A stretch of DNA of 64,000 nucleotides from Sipunculus nudus (GCA_026874595.1 CM049310.1:42045558-42109557), one strand, 5' to 3'; numbered from the stretch's first letter, positions 47,001 to 55,809 are shown. The notes: a model not told the origin generated them from the letters alone. Numbers and translations are program-made.

Positions 47001-50000
47001 CAACTTCGAGACATCGATGCGCTTCAGTGTCTTTAGGCCTACGTTTAGATTGAATTTTGATGATCAGCCTGAAAATGAAAAGTCCGTGATCTTACCAACA
47101 TTCAGCACCACACATAGCCTTGGTAATCGTGACATCCTGTCTGTCTGCTTTCCTGGTAATGTAGTCCATCAAATGCCAGTGTTTTGATCTAGGATGCTTC
47201 CACATGGCCTTGTTGCGATTTGGTTGACAAAATATAGTGTTTGTTATCAGCAGGTAATGATTAGTACAGGTCCTGCGGAGCAGAAGCCATTGCCGTTGCA
47301 CAAACATTTCTGCCGATGACTCCCTCTTAGACTTGGTGGTCTGTTCAAACTCTAGCATTGAAGTCGCCGACAATGACCAGTTTGTAACCCTTGGGTACGG
47401 ATGGGATGAGAGTATTTAGTTATGGGTAGAATTGGTCTTCGATCTTGTCTGATTTTAGTCATAGTAAGGGCATATGGAATAATCAGTGTAGTCTTCTTGT
47501 TCTTCCCTAATGGCAGTTGTAGCGTCATGAGGCCATCATTGATGCCTTAGGGTAGACCAGTCAGGCTGCGGATCAGTTTAGTCTTGATGACGAAACCGAC
47601 TTCAAATTCTCGTCGCTTATAAGCTTTTCGTCCGCTCCTGAAGAATGTGTGGTCTCCTTAGTACTCAGTGAGCTGTCCTTCCTCAGCCAGATGGGTTTCT
47701 TGTATGGCAGCGATGTCATTTTGTAGCGACCCAATTCTCGTGCTATAGCTACAAGTGCAGTTCGTCTGCCAGGTCTGTCTGCGTTTGGGTTGTCCAGGAA
47801 AGTACGAACGTTATACGATGCGAGGGTAAGTGATGTTACTATTTTTCTATTAACTTGTTTTCGACCGCTGTACGGGATCCCCGCCAGCCGCGAAATACTG
47901 GCCAGGGTGAAGTGAAGCAGGCAATGTTTAGGGCACCTTTTCAAGCCACTCATCATGCCATGAAAGTGAGCAGTGCTGTGAAGAAGGCTGCGTAGTCGCT
48001 CAGGGGGCTGCCTGGTTCCACCGCTGCTTCGTCCAGTCAGAGACCACCCTGTGCCCTGAGCCGCCTGAGGGCAGGTTCACGGTTGCAGCTTCCAGTGTAT
48101 CCACAACTGCTACGTTGTCCCTCCCCCACCGCTACAGATCTTCAGATGAACATTCAACTATTGCTGGATACAACATGACTTGCGCGTGACTTAGTTTATT
48201 GTGAGGAGCGCTTGTGCAGCACTGTCCGCACTCTCTTTCTTCCTGAAATATCTGGATCAAGAGGCAAGACGTGGTCAAGACGGCTGGAGATGAATCAGAC
48301 TGCAGGAGTTGCCGGAACCTTGCCAGAATTGAATCAAGGTACTGCCTACGGGGCCCCACTCCGATATTTCTGTCAGGTTTGTTTCAGTTAGCCTTTGCTA
48401 TCACCTAGCACTCATAAGACTGTGAGGCTATTTAGAGGTTACCTCACCCCTAAACTTTCTCCAAAAAAGGGCTTTCCCGACATGGCAGTAGGGGTTGACT
48501 AGTGAGTGCCAGGTTTGTCCACATGCAAGTGGGCCTGCACACTGCACCTCTTGGGCTCGACCTGCTCGGAAATCCCTCATAGTTTAGCCCTGGCCCGCTG
48601 GTTACCCAGTTTCCATTGGGAGCCACCGGGAGTCTTTACTCAGCAGAAGCTGTGTACCACAAGAAAGGACTTACTTAGCCTTCTTTCCGGTCAGCCTTCT
48701 TTTCGACCCAGAAGGCGGCTGCGGGTACAGCACTAGACACTATACTAAGCCCTGTGCATGCATTTAATCAGTATTTTATATACTTCACCAGTGTTATATA
48801 ATAGAATATTGTGAATGAATTGTGAATGAAAATGTAACAAAACTATGTAATATAAAGTCATACCAGAGCCAATTATATGGTGTATAGCCTTGATATGAGT
48901 AATCGGTGAAATCCAAATTTACTCAAGGACATTAAAGTGGTCTGTGACGCGAAAAAAATGATAAATTTAATAAAACGATGCATGTTTTCAGATGAGTGTG
49001 TTTCATTGTTTTGTGGAGATGTATGTATTGATGCAAAGAAAAATTGGCTTAACATGGAACAGAGCGAAATCCTAGGTGTTTTGACGTAGACTTAATTATT
49101 ATACATTCGTGCATCTCTTATCCTTTTGGTGGAAAGTATGGAGAAATGTTATTAAAAGACCCAAATGAAAGTTTGAGTACTAATGAACCCCGAAATGGAA
49201 TGTTGTTGCACTGTGAAGATCATTTAGATAACGATCACATTCATGTATTCTTGGTTTCTACTCTGCGTTTGCCCCAAACAATACCACAAGGATGGTCAAA
49301 GTGAATTTAGAACCAAATTCATCTGTTGACTTTATATATACCTTTCAACAAAAGCAAGATAGGAGATGAGGATAGAAGAGTATTCTGCACAAATCGTAAT
49401 CGTTAGACTTAGAAACTTCTTACTGAATATCCAGGAAGTTCCATGAAAAAAATCTTCTTGGAAACCTGAAATAAGGTCTCTGTTACCCATATTCTCTGAG
49501 CTATGGGCTTTAAGTACCCTCTGGAATAATTGAAAATTATAAAAAAATGCGTCAATATCTGAATAACTAATGCATTGATCGCCATGATACTTTCCATGCA
49601 TTTTGATCTTTGAGTTTTTCATCAGTTCCTGCAGACTGGTCATTGGAAAGACTGTGACCCCTATCCTCCGAGCTATGGGGCTCGTGAGTATACCCCCCCC
49701 CCCCCCCAACCCAGAATTTTTAACAATTTGATACAAAAGTTCAGTATCTGAAAAACTAATTTATTGATTGTCATGATACCTTCATGCATATTGATCGTGG
49801 AGTGTTTCATCAATTCTTACCGCCTGGTGTCAACACCTGTATTTTTTTCTAATTCCTACGCATTTTTATTTCTCTATTTCGAGACCTTCAAATGAAGTGG
49901 TCTGGCTGCGAATAGGGCACAGACAGTTATCGTTAGACCTAACATTTTTATCTTTACATCAAGAGAGGTCCTTGGTGAATGTCCCATGAAACCTGAACTT

Positions 50001-53000
50001 AGGTCATGGTGACCTATATTTCGCGAAATCATGATTTTTAAACAGTCAGATAGGGCACAAATTGTATCCATTGTGCCTAGAATCCTCAAACATGACTTTC
50101 AGGGAGGTCCATAAATAATCTCCTTGGAAACCTGAGATAATGTCACAGTGACCTATTTCTGCAACCTGTGTGAATGAACGTGTTATAACACTCTATTAAT
50201 CAGATGGGCACAAATGGTAGTAGTTGGATGTAGAATAAAATTACTGTAACCTATATCTAAGGTCTGATGGCAAATTGCATGATTTTGAGCACTCTGGGAG
50301 TCATTTTACCCATTTTTTAAGGCTCCATGATTTAAGCTGAGTATCATGGCCCATGGGCCACTGGTTTAATTATTCTTAACATCTACAAGATTGTGTTATC
50401 ACTTTCATTATGGTCTTATATGAAATTCTACGTACACTCAGAAATGAACGCTGACAGCATAATAATGAATTTGTTCAACTCGGCTGCACTGACAACTCTC
50501 TGGAAATTAAAACTACGAAACCCTAGAACCAAACGTGTTAACATGTATATTTAAAGCTTATCCATGTGGATTTTAACGTACCAATACTACTCTCATATCA
50601 GATTGTTGATATGGTTTCCTGGGAACCACCTGGTGTCAATTCCCTACAAGTTTGATAATTCAGAAATCGTTTGATGCAGTAGTTTTAGCCTACGTTTGCT
50701 TCAAGACGTTCACCCTAAGTAGCTGGATACTTCACAAGTCATTCTTTGAAAAATATACGAATAGGCACTCTACCATTCCTTCTTTTAAATTGTATTAAAT
50801 TCTTTTAAACAACTTCAGTGGTACAGTGATTTTCCATCAACCCATTTACCCTTAAGGCAAAGAAAACACGTTTTTTCCCAATGCATTCTCTGTTTTATGT
50901 TCTTTTCTCTCCTCGATACTTTTACCTAAGGACATTCCGATTAAAATGTGCAATTAGTAAACTACTAGTATTCTTTCTCATAAGGAATGCAAGGACGCGT
51001 AAACTGAATAATGTTATTGTTTGTGCTATAGCAACAACAGCCAAGAACTATGTAGAGGATTCCTACACAACATAAACTGAGATTTTAGTGTTTATTTGCT
51101 GATTTTGTTTCCAGTCTGGTGCATAATCGTATCGTTAAGTCAGGCACCAAGTACGACGTGTCTACCATGGTCAACGGCGTGCTGGGCTCACTGGTTTCAG
51201 TTACAGGTAAAAACGCGTGTGTGTGTCAGGGTGTTTGTGTGCTATTAGAGATGTTTGTTTGAAATCTATCGATTAGCACATATATGTTTAGAAATGTATG
51301 TGCAACTGTGTATGAATAGTACCACGTCAGCTACTGTGTGCATATCCATATACATTTCTTTGCAGCTGAAACAAACATGTTTTAACTATACACATTGTTC
51401 TTATCATCTTTGGACATTCATTTTTGAGTACTGTGCCATTAAATATAATTTTATAGCCAAGAAACTTTTAGAAACCATCGATCTTGTGAAAGTAATTGAA
51501 TCCTGTCTATGATTGTTTTACTTTTTATTCTATACTAAGTTTGCCTGTTATGTATCTGTGGTTCCTTTTTTTGTTTCCCGTCACTAGAATCTTAGCCATA
51601 AAGGAGAAATCTGCCAATTATATCAGCTGTAAATAGGATTGAGAGACAGAGACATGTTTAAGATTTCCAAATATCGAGTGCCATGCAAACTTGTTTTCTT
51701 GTCCCTGTAAATACATAAAATTACTACTTAAGGCCATAAAAAAGGTATAGTTCTCAGGCACTTTTTTCAGAAGTCAGTGCGGGTGGCCGATTTTTTTAAC
51801 CTTTTTTGTAGTTTCAATAAAAATGTCATATGATCACGAAAAAGCATGATAATAACAGATTTTTTTTTTGCTAACAGGTAAAAGCACTACATAACAAAGG
51901 AAATCTTATCAAAATTGTATTATGTTATCTTCTTGAAAGATGAAAATCAATAAATAACTTTTTTATTCGGGGCATTAACATCGATGCGGGAAGTGCCTGA
52001 GAACCTTACCTTTTATTTATTTATTATTTTTTTTTGTCTGATTAATGGTTCTTAATGTCATTATTGTTTATTTAAGACTTCAAGTAAAGGAGGGTGAAAC
52101 ATAAAAAAAGAATGTTATCTTTAACAGTCTTAATCCGAATTTGAAGACAACTTTATCTAAAAATATACTATTTCTAATTTGCAGCTATATGCACACTAGC
52201 AAAGCCTTGGGAGGCGGTAGTAATAGGCGTGGTCGGGGCCATCGTATCTAGTTTGTCAGAACTGTTGTTATTCAAGGCCAAGGTCGATGACCCTGTCGGA
52301 GTAGTTCCGGTTCACGCCGTGTGTGGCATGTGGGGGCTTATCAGCGTTGGTGAGTACTTTCGAACATTCATTTTACTCAACTGCTGGACTTCTTGGTTTA
52401 AGTTTTTATTCTTATGAAACAATTGTCCCGGTTTATGTTGTGAGACACCAGTTGCAGTTTGATAAATTTAAGTTAATCAAATATAAATATTTTAAGCAGG
52501 TTCGCCACAGCGCCATAATTTTCTGAGACATCGTGCGCGGCGACATTCTGTATCCCCTTCGTTACAATTCGTATCATGTCGCAGGATAGGAAGTTCCCTA
52601 AAACAACAAGACTTTCTGCCGCCGTCTAACAAAAAGAAGCCGTACATAAGTGTTTCCTTGTCTTTGGTCACTTAACCTCCGCTGCCGGAACCCTCAGTTG
52701 TCTGCGACATGTAAAAAAATGTTTGAACATGTCTTAACCGGCTTCGGTGGCTCAGGCATAGAGCACGGGACTCACATCTGGGACATCGTAAGTTCTAATG
52801 TCAGCTGAGAGTTTTCACGGTCGACACCCACCCAGGTTGAGCGCTTGGTAGGCTTAATGCAGAGGCCGTGCCCAACGGCCCGGTATCACTCAGAAACGAG
52901 CGCGCTTTTCGGCGGTTCCTCGGTAGTGTGACACTGCAATGGGGACGATCACACATGGCCCGCAAGTCCATAGATTTCATATGATTTTTTACAATATCAT

Positions 53001-55672
53001 GCGCGAAATCGCTGATTATCGTTTGTTATTGCTCGCATAAGACTTCTTTATTACATTAATCAAATGCGATAACATTAGATCACACTAACTCAGCCCCCCC
53101 CCCCCTTCCGCATAAATTTCTTTTATTCAAAATGGTATATATATATGTATATATTAACATAAGACAATAATAATAATATGTTTGAGCGTAATGAAATGAT
53201 TATACACCATTGTCATCTGCTGATCTTGATCCCTTCTTCCGATGACAGCGCCACCTTTATCATAGTTATATTCATTTGAAAACATAACAAAATTTATAAT
53301 AGATAGATAAATATATAAATATATATAATGTAAATAAAATAACTCTTGTTTCTATTGGATATGAACAAGTAATTTTTTCATACTTCTTTGTCCTTCAGGT
53401 CTTTTTATAGAAGAACACCAGTCTTCTTTTCCAGGGGAAGCAGGACTATTTAAAAATGGTCATTTCTACTTACTTGGCGTCCAGGTCCTGACTATCGTCA
53501 CTATAACCGTGTGGACGATCATCTGTAGTTATTTATGTCTGAAGGTAAGTATTCAGCGGGCTACAAGATCGCTGAATAAAATGTTCACCCTGGTTTATGT
53601 ATTCTTTATCACTTTTTCATAATAAAAAAAAACCATATCTGATCCGCGAAATAAATATGTCGCATAAGTGGAGGGTTGTGGAATAAATTAATTCATTATT
53701 ATAACAAATACATAGTACATAGCAATGCATAACAATATATAATAATATATGATAAATAAAACCTAGTTAAATTTTTAGGAAAAATCTATATGTCAACAAC
53801 AGTAGAGATTAATGTGTGGACAACCTAAAGTATAGTTGAAGTACTTTTTATTTACAATGATATTATTTCGCAATGGTTTTAACTTCCGCGGTAATGTGGA
53901 ATATTTTAAACATACTTAAAGACATTTCATTTGAACCGTCAACGCCAGGTGGCATCAGCATACAAATGTATGTTGAAAAATATATCTACTTCAATAATAA
54001 CTTTTCATCTCACGTCAGCTCATTGACGTAACATTGGGGCTCCGCCTAGCGGCAGAAGAGGAACTGTTAGGGGCAGATATTGTAGAACATGGCGTCTCGC
54101 ACAGTTCCTATTCCAGTGCACACGTGATGCGGGCAGCAGCCACGGTGGACGAATTCGTGTCAAACGGCGTCCAAGAGAACGGCTGTATTGAGTTCCAAAC
54201 GAATCTTAAACGGATCTTCTCAGAATTTACACATTCATGTTTAAGGTAATGTATATTTTATTCATTTTTTCTACATAACAATATTTGATTTTTCAGTAAT
54301 TATAATGTAGAATTATCAAGATGGACTATTGCTGAGCTGCATACATTCATTCCATAAACCCTAATTATATTTTCTTCAAATCAGTTTATATCCAGTGAAT
54401 CATTAACACTTTATCTTTTAGCAAACAGGCCAATAATTACTTAATAAATACTTATTATGCTGAAAATACTAAGGTGAAGGCTATTTACGTTTAGGCCACA
54501 TGGTGGTGCTAGCCGTTCCCTCTCGTCAGCTTGAAAAAATAATGACATAAACTTCCTTCTTCTAAGAATTTGTACTTTTGTCAATAATATAAGGTCAGGA
54601 AACAGGGAGAGATATGCAGCTCTTTTACTGATAATTCCACTAACAAAATGAACCAAGATTTAGACAATGCTGACCCGTACTTAATAGTTTTAAAGAGATT
54701 ATAAAAAAAAAAATAAAAGTCTAACAATATCGATTCGCAGAAAACCACAGCTAGCCAAACCTTTGATGCAGGGTAGACAAGATTGACAATCTGTATGCAA
54801 GGGCCTAGGAAGGGGGAGGTGGCAGAGGGGGCGCTCGAAGTTTGTCCAAGCTATGTCAGCGCCCCCCACCCCCCCCCCCCCCCCCACCCCCATAAAAAAA
54901 ATCACCCTCTCCCTCTCTGGGTACATGCAGCTCTACGCAAACACATAGCAATCCCACTCCTGTAGCCAGCTTGTGCTTGCGTAAGCATGACAAAATAACC
55001 AAAGAATATAAATATGACATAAAAAAGGACTTTGATCCATTCATTATCTTGTGGAATAAGTTTTTTTACCTCTGCTAGTTCAGATTGTGTTATACTTACT
55101 TAGTGCTATGTAAATAAAACATAAAAATGTGATTAAACGGTTGCTTTGAATTGTAAAAATTCATGCTGATAAGTTCGCTGCGAGCCCCTGTCCGCCAAAC
55201 ATTTTCTACATTCGCCCAGCCAGCCTAATGTCAAAATCAGTGCTACGCCCGTGGAATGTGTATAAATAGGACCATGTGACGTACAGTAGCATGAGCAAAA
55301 ATGACGAGGAGGTTATTCTCCAGCTAATTAAAAAAGGGAAAAAATACATAACTATAACACGAGCATGGATAGATCGTGTAAATGTTGTAAAAGAAAAGAG
55401 CTCTAATTTGGATAGATTTATTCCTATGACCCTAAGGTAAATACATGCCAACCTAGGCTATGCATCAAGTAAACGACCTTTTTTGGCGCTTTTTAATAGT
55501 TCTCTACCAGACGTAATTGGATTAATCAATATTAATTGCTCCACTGTTTTGTTTCAGGAACGACATGGTGTTGACTTTGAAACACACAGATGAACCTCAC
55601 GTGCTCATTTTGGAAATGAAATACCAGGCAAGGACTGAATCAATAGACAGTGGCTTAGAGGCGTATATGTAA
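8833..55672 (+). CDS. AMT: Ammonium transporter (Amt/MEP family), nine exons, complete
   Basis: Joined exons 8833-9076, 41027-41573, 42155-42229, 43053-43112, 51115-51206, 52185-52349, 53399-53544, 54019-54245 and 55558-55672 give 1671 nt, exactly 557 codons including TAA (556 aa). Amt proteins form membrane trimers that conduct ammonium/ammonia. Equivalents of E. coli AmtB key residues are visible: phenylalanine gate F160 and F270 (AmtB F107, F215), W200 (W148), S274 (S219), D213 (D160) and the twin histidines H221 and H383 (H168, H318). DDP motif is at 374-376. An extracellular N-tail of about 65 residues with sequons at N14 and N50 precedes TM1. The C-terminal tail begins with the conserved E466-H467-G468 region and runs about 110 residues. 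Start: ATG 8833 is the first in-frame ATG after a stop at 8773, with G at -3 and +4. Oddities: Arg269 directly before the pore Phe270, where a small residue is usual, and the 32-kb first intron. Confidence 0.95.
11012..11035. repeat. Perfect hairpin, 9-bp stem
   Basis: GTCCTTTAG, loop AGCACC, CTAAAGGAC. Confidence 0.7.
11818..12010. repeat. Cluster of CCGGCAACGA(T/C)AATCCGGC motifs in both orientations
   Basis: CCGGCAGCGACAATCCGGCA and AACGATAATCCGGC follow each other at about 11825-11860, CGGCAAGGCAACGACAATGC lies at about 11910, and the inverse TTGCCGTTGCCGGACATAAT at about 11977. The latter half mirrors the first, so the region can fold back on itself. Confidence 0.5.
13720..14580 (+). 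repeat. Degenerate tandem repeats, unit about 330 bp
   Basis: The landmark GCAGGAATC or GAAGGAATC followed by TTTTGAAA-like sequence occurs at about 13726, 14057, 14383 and 14530. Further shared blocks are GGCGCTGCATT, CTCCCCAACA, CTGGTCTCA and TGTCTGTTTGTCAG. The first two spacings are 331 and 326 bp; the last unit is shortened. Confidence 0.75.
14607..14625 (+). promoter_or_regulatory. Triple nuclear-receptor half-site inside the repeat element
   Basis: AGGTCA-A-AGGTCA-AGGTCA reads as a DR1 followed by a DR0. A second instance near the other end of the element is AGGTCAAGGTCA at 13366-13377. Whether it binds anything is unknown; it comes with the repeat. Confidence 0.35.
14884..15540 (+). 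repeat. Dispersed repeat family B, copy 1, headed by a long inverted repeat
   Basis: 14884-14936 and 14970-15019 are inverted copies of about 50 bp separated by a 33-nt loop, both including CTTTGATGTATACATTCCAT and ACATGGGGCAAT. From the right arm onward the sequence matches 32795-33303 to the common end GGCCCCAGGACT. A shorter minus-strand copy is at 29501-29668. No ORF is seen. Confidence 0.75.
16349..16378. repeat. Perfect 10-bp hairpin between two CACGTG boxes
   Basis: ATCCTATTGT, a 10-nt GC-rich loop, ACAATAGGAT. CACGTG occurs at 16329-16334 and 16390-16395 on either side. Confidence 0.65.
16631..16669. repeat. (TA)n microsatellite
   Basis: About 39 bp of uninterrupted TA. Confidence 0.95.
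19181..19327. mobile_element. 147-bp MITE-like element, family F, with 5-bp target duplication
   Basis: Ends CAGGGGCGGATCCAGGA and TCTGGATCCGCTTCTG are inverted repeats. GTATA flanks both sides (19176-19180, 19328-19332). It contains a G run. Related minus-strand ends occur at 44467 and 62937. Confidence 0.7.
19333..22006. other. AMT intron 1: no gene seen
   Basis: No recognisable exon, RNA gene or mobile element. A 176-codon minus-strand open frame (21553-22083) runs into the TRIM and shows no family motif. Confidence 0.5.
22011..22165 (-). repeat. TRIM 3' LTR (155 bp) with tRNA-like promoter
   Basis: Minus strand: A-box TAGCGAAGCGG (22108-22098), B-box GGTTCGAATCC (22065-22055) 32 bp further on, TTTT at 22040-22037. 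This LTR keeps the longer A-B spacing and is the better Pol III candidate. Confidence 0.8.
22269..22281 (-). other. TRIM primer-binding site for tRNA-Pro
   Basis: TGGGGGCTCGTCC on the minus strand equals the first 13 nt of the well-known tRNA-Pro primer-binding site. It lies 3 nt after the 5' LTR, the normal distance. Confidence 0.8.
22285..22424 (-). repeat. TRIM 5' LTR (140 bp) with tRNA-like promoter
   Basis: Minus strand: A-box TAGCGAAGCGG (22367-22357), B-box GGTTCGAATCC (22340-22330), then a TTTT Pol III terminator (22314-22311). The 15-bp deletion relative to the other LTR brings A and B boxes to 16 bp, closer than Pol III promoters normally allow. Confidence 0.8.
22480..23220 (+). 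repeat. Degenerate modules with GGGCCAG / CCAGGA cores inside unit C
   Basis: A G-rich phrase resembling GAGTG...GGGGCCAGACCGG...CAGGA followed by AAATG-TTGAAAATGC recurs about every 115-175 bp (22485, 22600, 22785, 22935, 23055, 23140). It recurs again in unit copy 2 (27050-27700). Confidence 0.6.
25035..25190 (+). mobile_element. tRNA-derived SINE, truncated, in unit C copy 1
   Basis: A B-box GGTTCGATTCC lies in GACCCGGGTTCGATTCCCGG, followed by a TTTTCTCCGG block like the central domain of several animal SINEs. The tail present in the sister copy is missing here. Confidence 0.65.
27056..29330 (+). repeat. Unit C, copy 2, first half
   Basis: Collinear with 22626-25190, with small indels (offset falls from 4478 to 4135). 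The hairpin CGGAGG-CCCGAA-CCTCCG is kept in both copies (24210-24227 and 28378-28395). Confidence 0.85.
29170..29345 (+). mobile_element. tRNA-derived SINE, longer copy, in unit C copy 2
   Basis: Same SINE as at 25035, with B-box GGTTCGATCCC and a fuller tail TTTTTCTCCAGGTTCTCCGG followed by TTTCTTCC. Confidence 0.65.
29501..29668 (-). repeat. Dispersed repeat family B, partial minus copy
   Basis: It reads, on the minus strand, CCAGAGGGGTTATGTTTTCA through CATCAAACCTAATAATGACG to GGCCCCAGGAC, as in copies 1 and 3. A 19-bp C run (29535-29553) replaces the GGGGGTG of the others. Confidence 0.75.
32795..33303 (+). repeat. Dispersed repeat family B, copy 3
   Basis: Matches 14970-15540 over its length, from the ACCCCATG...ATGGAATGTA arm to GGCCCCAGGACT. 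Confidence 0.8.
33378..35970 (+). repeat. Unit C, copy 2, second half
   Basis: Collinear with 25190-27050. It is interrupted by a further 786 bp at 34859-35642 that is absent from copy 1. Both copies contain a cluster of CCGGTCGG-like palindromes; copy 1 has a perfect 11-bp inverted repeat at 25671-25694 (GTCGGATATTT / AAATATCCGAC). Confidence 0.85.
34859..35642. other. 786-bp insertion in unit C copy 2, origin unknown
   Basis: It lies between GGGTCACA and ACAACACC, which are adjacent in copy 1 (26716-26728). No ORF or repeat family is recognised. Confidence 0.6.
35784..36888 (+). repeat. Tandem duplication D, copy 1
   Basis: It starts AGGAGAAGGCCGTACATACA as copy 2 does 1105 bp later, and shares CACGTGAGCTCACAATGTGA, ATTGTCTCCCCAAAGTTCGG and GGCCTGTAGTGTGGATATGG. 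Its first 190 bp also match the end of unit C. Confidence 0.85.
36085..36234 (+). other. GC-rich 150-bp segment unique to D copy 1, exon-like
   Basis: Absent from D copy 2, where CTTCGTTTGGG runs directly into TTCTATTAG. It is flanked by CGTGTGG and CGTGTAG. It is clearly more GC-rich than its host, open in the frame reading PEENDPEDEMSQAKEY, preceded by CATTCATAG and followed by GTGTAG. It could be a captured exon fragment or an unknown mobile element; no homology is recognised. Confidence 0.4.
36889..37868 (+). repeat. Tandem duplication D, copy 2
   Basis: Head-to-tail second copy, shorter by about the 150-bp segment of copy 1. It ends near CAGTTATACTGTAG. Confidence 0.85.
37869..40963. 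other. AMT intron 1, last part: no gene
   Basis: No recognised exon. A 107-codon minus-strand open frame (38495-38818) has no motif I know. The region contains an 87-bp segment with inverted ends at 40157 and ends in a TTA microsatellite. Confidence 0.5.
40157..40243. repeat. 87-bp segment with inverted ends TGTTACGGAA / TTCTGTAACA
   Basis: Ends match at 9 of 10 positions. Inside is the palindrome GATCACG-TAAT-CGTGATC. No target duplication is seen, so its status as an element is weak. Confidence 0.35.
40964..41023 (+). repeat. (ATT)n microsatellite abutting the exon 2 splice acceptor
   Basis: About 60 bp of ATT with one interruption (TCAT near 40977). It runs to within 3 nt of the intron end (ACAG, 41023-41026), so it takes the place of a polypyrimidine tract. 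Confidence 0.95.
41027..41573 (+). CDS. AMT: AMT exon 2
   Basis: Largest exon, residues 82-264. It holds the KNEVNIMVKNALDV helix, the FQLSFATTATTIVSGAMAER segment with gate residue F160, W200, D213 and H221. The acceptor TTATTACAG sits in a (TTA)n tract. Donor is GTGAGT at 41574, splitting a Trp codon TG/G. Confidence 0.95.
41574..43052. other. AMT introns 2 and 3
   Basis: Intron 2 is 41574-42154 and intron 3 is 42230-43052, separated by exon 3. Apart from splice signals and T-rich tracts nothing is seen in them. Confidence 0.8.
42155..42229 (+). CDS. AMT: AMT exon 3
   Basis: 75 nt encoding WGWLRFNSGSVFIVSSDSQ and WKLAV. It contains the second gate Phe (F270) and S274. Acceptor TTTCAG, donor GTGAGT. 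Arg269 precedes the Phe. Confidence 0.93.
43053..43112 (+). CDS. AMT: AMT exon 4
   Basis: 60 nt encoding RAAVNTIAASMGGGICSVVI, a transmembrane helix of the family. Acceptor CTGTAG, donor GTAAGA, phase 2 on both sides. Confidence 0.93.
43113..45719. other. AMT intron 4, first part
   Basis: No exon is recognised. A C run at about 44287 and the minus-strand family F end at 44467 are the only features. Confidence 0.6.
44290..44467 (-). repeat. Family F (MITE-like) fragment
   Basis: On the minus strand it starts CAGGGGCGTATCCAGGATA and continues GGGTCCAACACAGGAAGACT. It shares this with the copy ending at 62937. Confidence 0.55.
45720..48740 (-). mobile_element. Decayed non-LTR retrotransposon (LINE) in AMT intron 4
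   Basis: Fragments appear in correct order on the minus strand. The endonuclease start LASYNVRTFLDNP is near 47815. The endonuclease end (PRSKHWHLMDYITRKADRQD then TKAMCGAECWTDH) is near 47200-47090. A linker is at 47003-46734. Reverse transcriptase with NGVEQGCVLAPTLFSMMF is near 46430, and the catalytic FADD box is at 46241-46230. VETFTYLGSTL lies near 46030. A C-terminal zinc knuckle CPTCGRIFRARIRL lies near 45850. The clade is the one whose endonuclease half is often annotated as craniofacial development protein 2. Frameshifts and stops break it throughout, and a stretch after VYKA (about 45880) expected to hold some 200 residues is missing. The GC-rich part 47960-48740 is taken as the 5' UTR; its outer limit is uncertain. 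Confidence 0.85.
49380..50200 (-). repeat. Degenerate tandem modules in AMT intron 4
   Basis: Recurring phrases include TTGGAAACCTGA, CATGATAC followed by TTCATGCAT, TCATCA(G/A)TTC, GGTGACCTAT and GTCACAGTGACCTAT, at spacings of roughly 150-200 bp. A 134-codon open frame across it has no known motif. A 15-bp C run lies at 49693-49707. Confidence 0.6.
50001..50015. promoter_or_regulatory. Perfect estrogen-response-element-like palindrome
   Basis: AGGTCA-TGG-TGACCT is an exact inverted pair of nuclear-receptor half-sites with 3-nt spacing. The neighbouring repeat modules carry only degraded versions (near 49469 and 50141). Function is unknown. Confidence 0.35.
51115..51206 (+). CDS. AMT: AMT exon 5
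   Basis: Encodes YDVSTMVNGVLGSLVSVT and flanks, the conserved NG-LG-LVSVTA helix. Acceptor TTTCCAG, donor GTAAAA. Confidence 0.94.
51207..52184. other. AMT intron 5
   Basis: Contains dispersed repeat family E copy 2 (51735-52020) and no exon. Confidence 0.8.
51735..52020 (+). repeat. Dispersed repeat family E, copy 2
   Basis: Same blocks in the same order as 1256-1580: TTCTCAGGCAC, TTTTCAGAAGTCAGTG, TTTCAATAAAAATGTCATAT, GTGCCTGAGAACCTTACC. Confidence 0.5.
52185..52349 (+). CDS. AMT: AMT exon 6
   Basis: Encodes KVDDPVGVVPVHAVCGMWGL at its 3' end, with H383, the second pore histidine. Acceptor TTTGCAG, donor GTGAGT. Confidence 0.95.
52350..53398. other. AMT intron 6
   Basis: Contains a tRNA-derived SINE, a C run near 53093-53105 and short AT-rich repeats; no exon. 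Confidence 0.8.
52738..52990 (+). mobile_element. tRNA-derived SINE in AMT intron 6
   Basis: GGTGGCTCAGGCATAGAGCA gives an A-box-like start in tRNA context. A degraded B-box AGTTCTAATGTC follows about 40 nt later, then a GC-rich body. The B-box mismatches suggest an inactive copy. Confidence 0.6.
53399..53544 (+). CDS. AMT: AMT exon 7
   Basis: Encodes the loop after the pore histidine and the last transmembrane helix (GVQVLTIVTITVWTIICSYL). Acceptor CCTTCAG, donor GTAAGT. It ends exactly between codons. Confidence 0.93.
54019..54245 (+). CDS. AMT: AMT exon 8
   Basis: Encodes the start of the cytosolic tail, LRLAAEEELLGADIVEHG, the conserved C-terminal regulatory region of Amt proteins, then a variable segment. 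Acceptor CGTCAG, donor GTAATG. Confidence 0.93.
54246..55557. other. AMT intron 8
   Basis: No exon seen. A low-complexity GC-skewed patch with a 17-bp C run (54869-54885) and CACC-rich sequence lies at 54780-54920. Intron 7 (53545-54018) is plain AT-rich sequence. Confidence 0.75.
55558..55672 (+). CDS. AMT: AMT exon 9 (last)
   Basis: Encodes the final 37 complete residues, ending DSGLEAYM, then TAA at 55670-55672. Acceptor TTTCAG. The tail is not family-conserved, but the frame is the only one that joins exon 8 in phase. Confidence 0.88.
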
Positions 55673-55809
55673 ACCACGTGACTCTTGCACGGTCACGTGA
55701 TGGCTACGGCAAATGAATATGCTGTATCAGGGAATGCCAGGATAAAGGGTATATTTCGTGTCAAATTTACTTAAACTCACACAAACGGTGATCAAATTTG
55801 ACCATAAGT
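55673..55809 (+). other. AMT 3' UTR up to the piggyBac insertion
   Basis: 137 nt between the stop codon and the TTAA target site. It has two CACGTGA boxes (near 55675 and 55694) and no AATAAA, so the native poly(A) signal lies beyond the insertion or was lost. Confidence 0.6.

Noticed and set aside
46353-47956. Host gene resembling craniofacial development protein 2
   Set aside because: Reverse-transcriptase motifs in the same orientation and many frame breaks show a decayed LINE.
49332-49736. 134-codon open frame on the minus strand
   Set aside because: Spans degenerate tandem modules and a poly-C run; low-complexity artefact.
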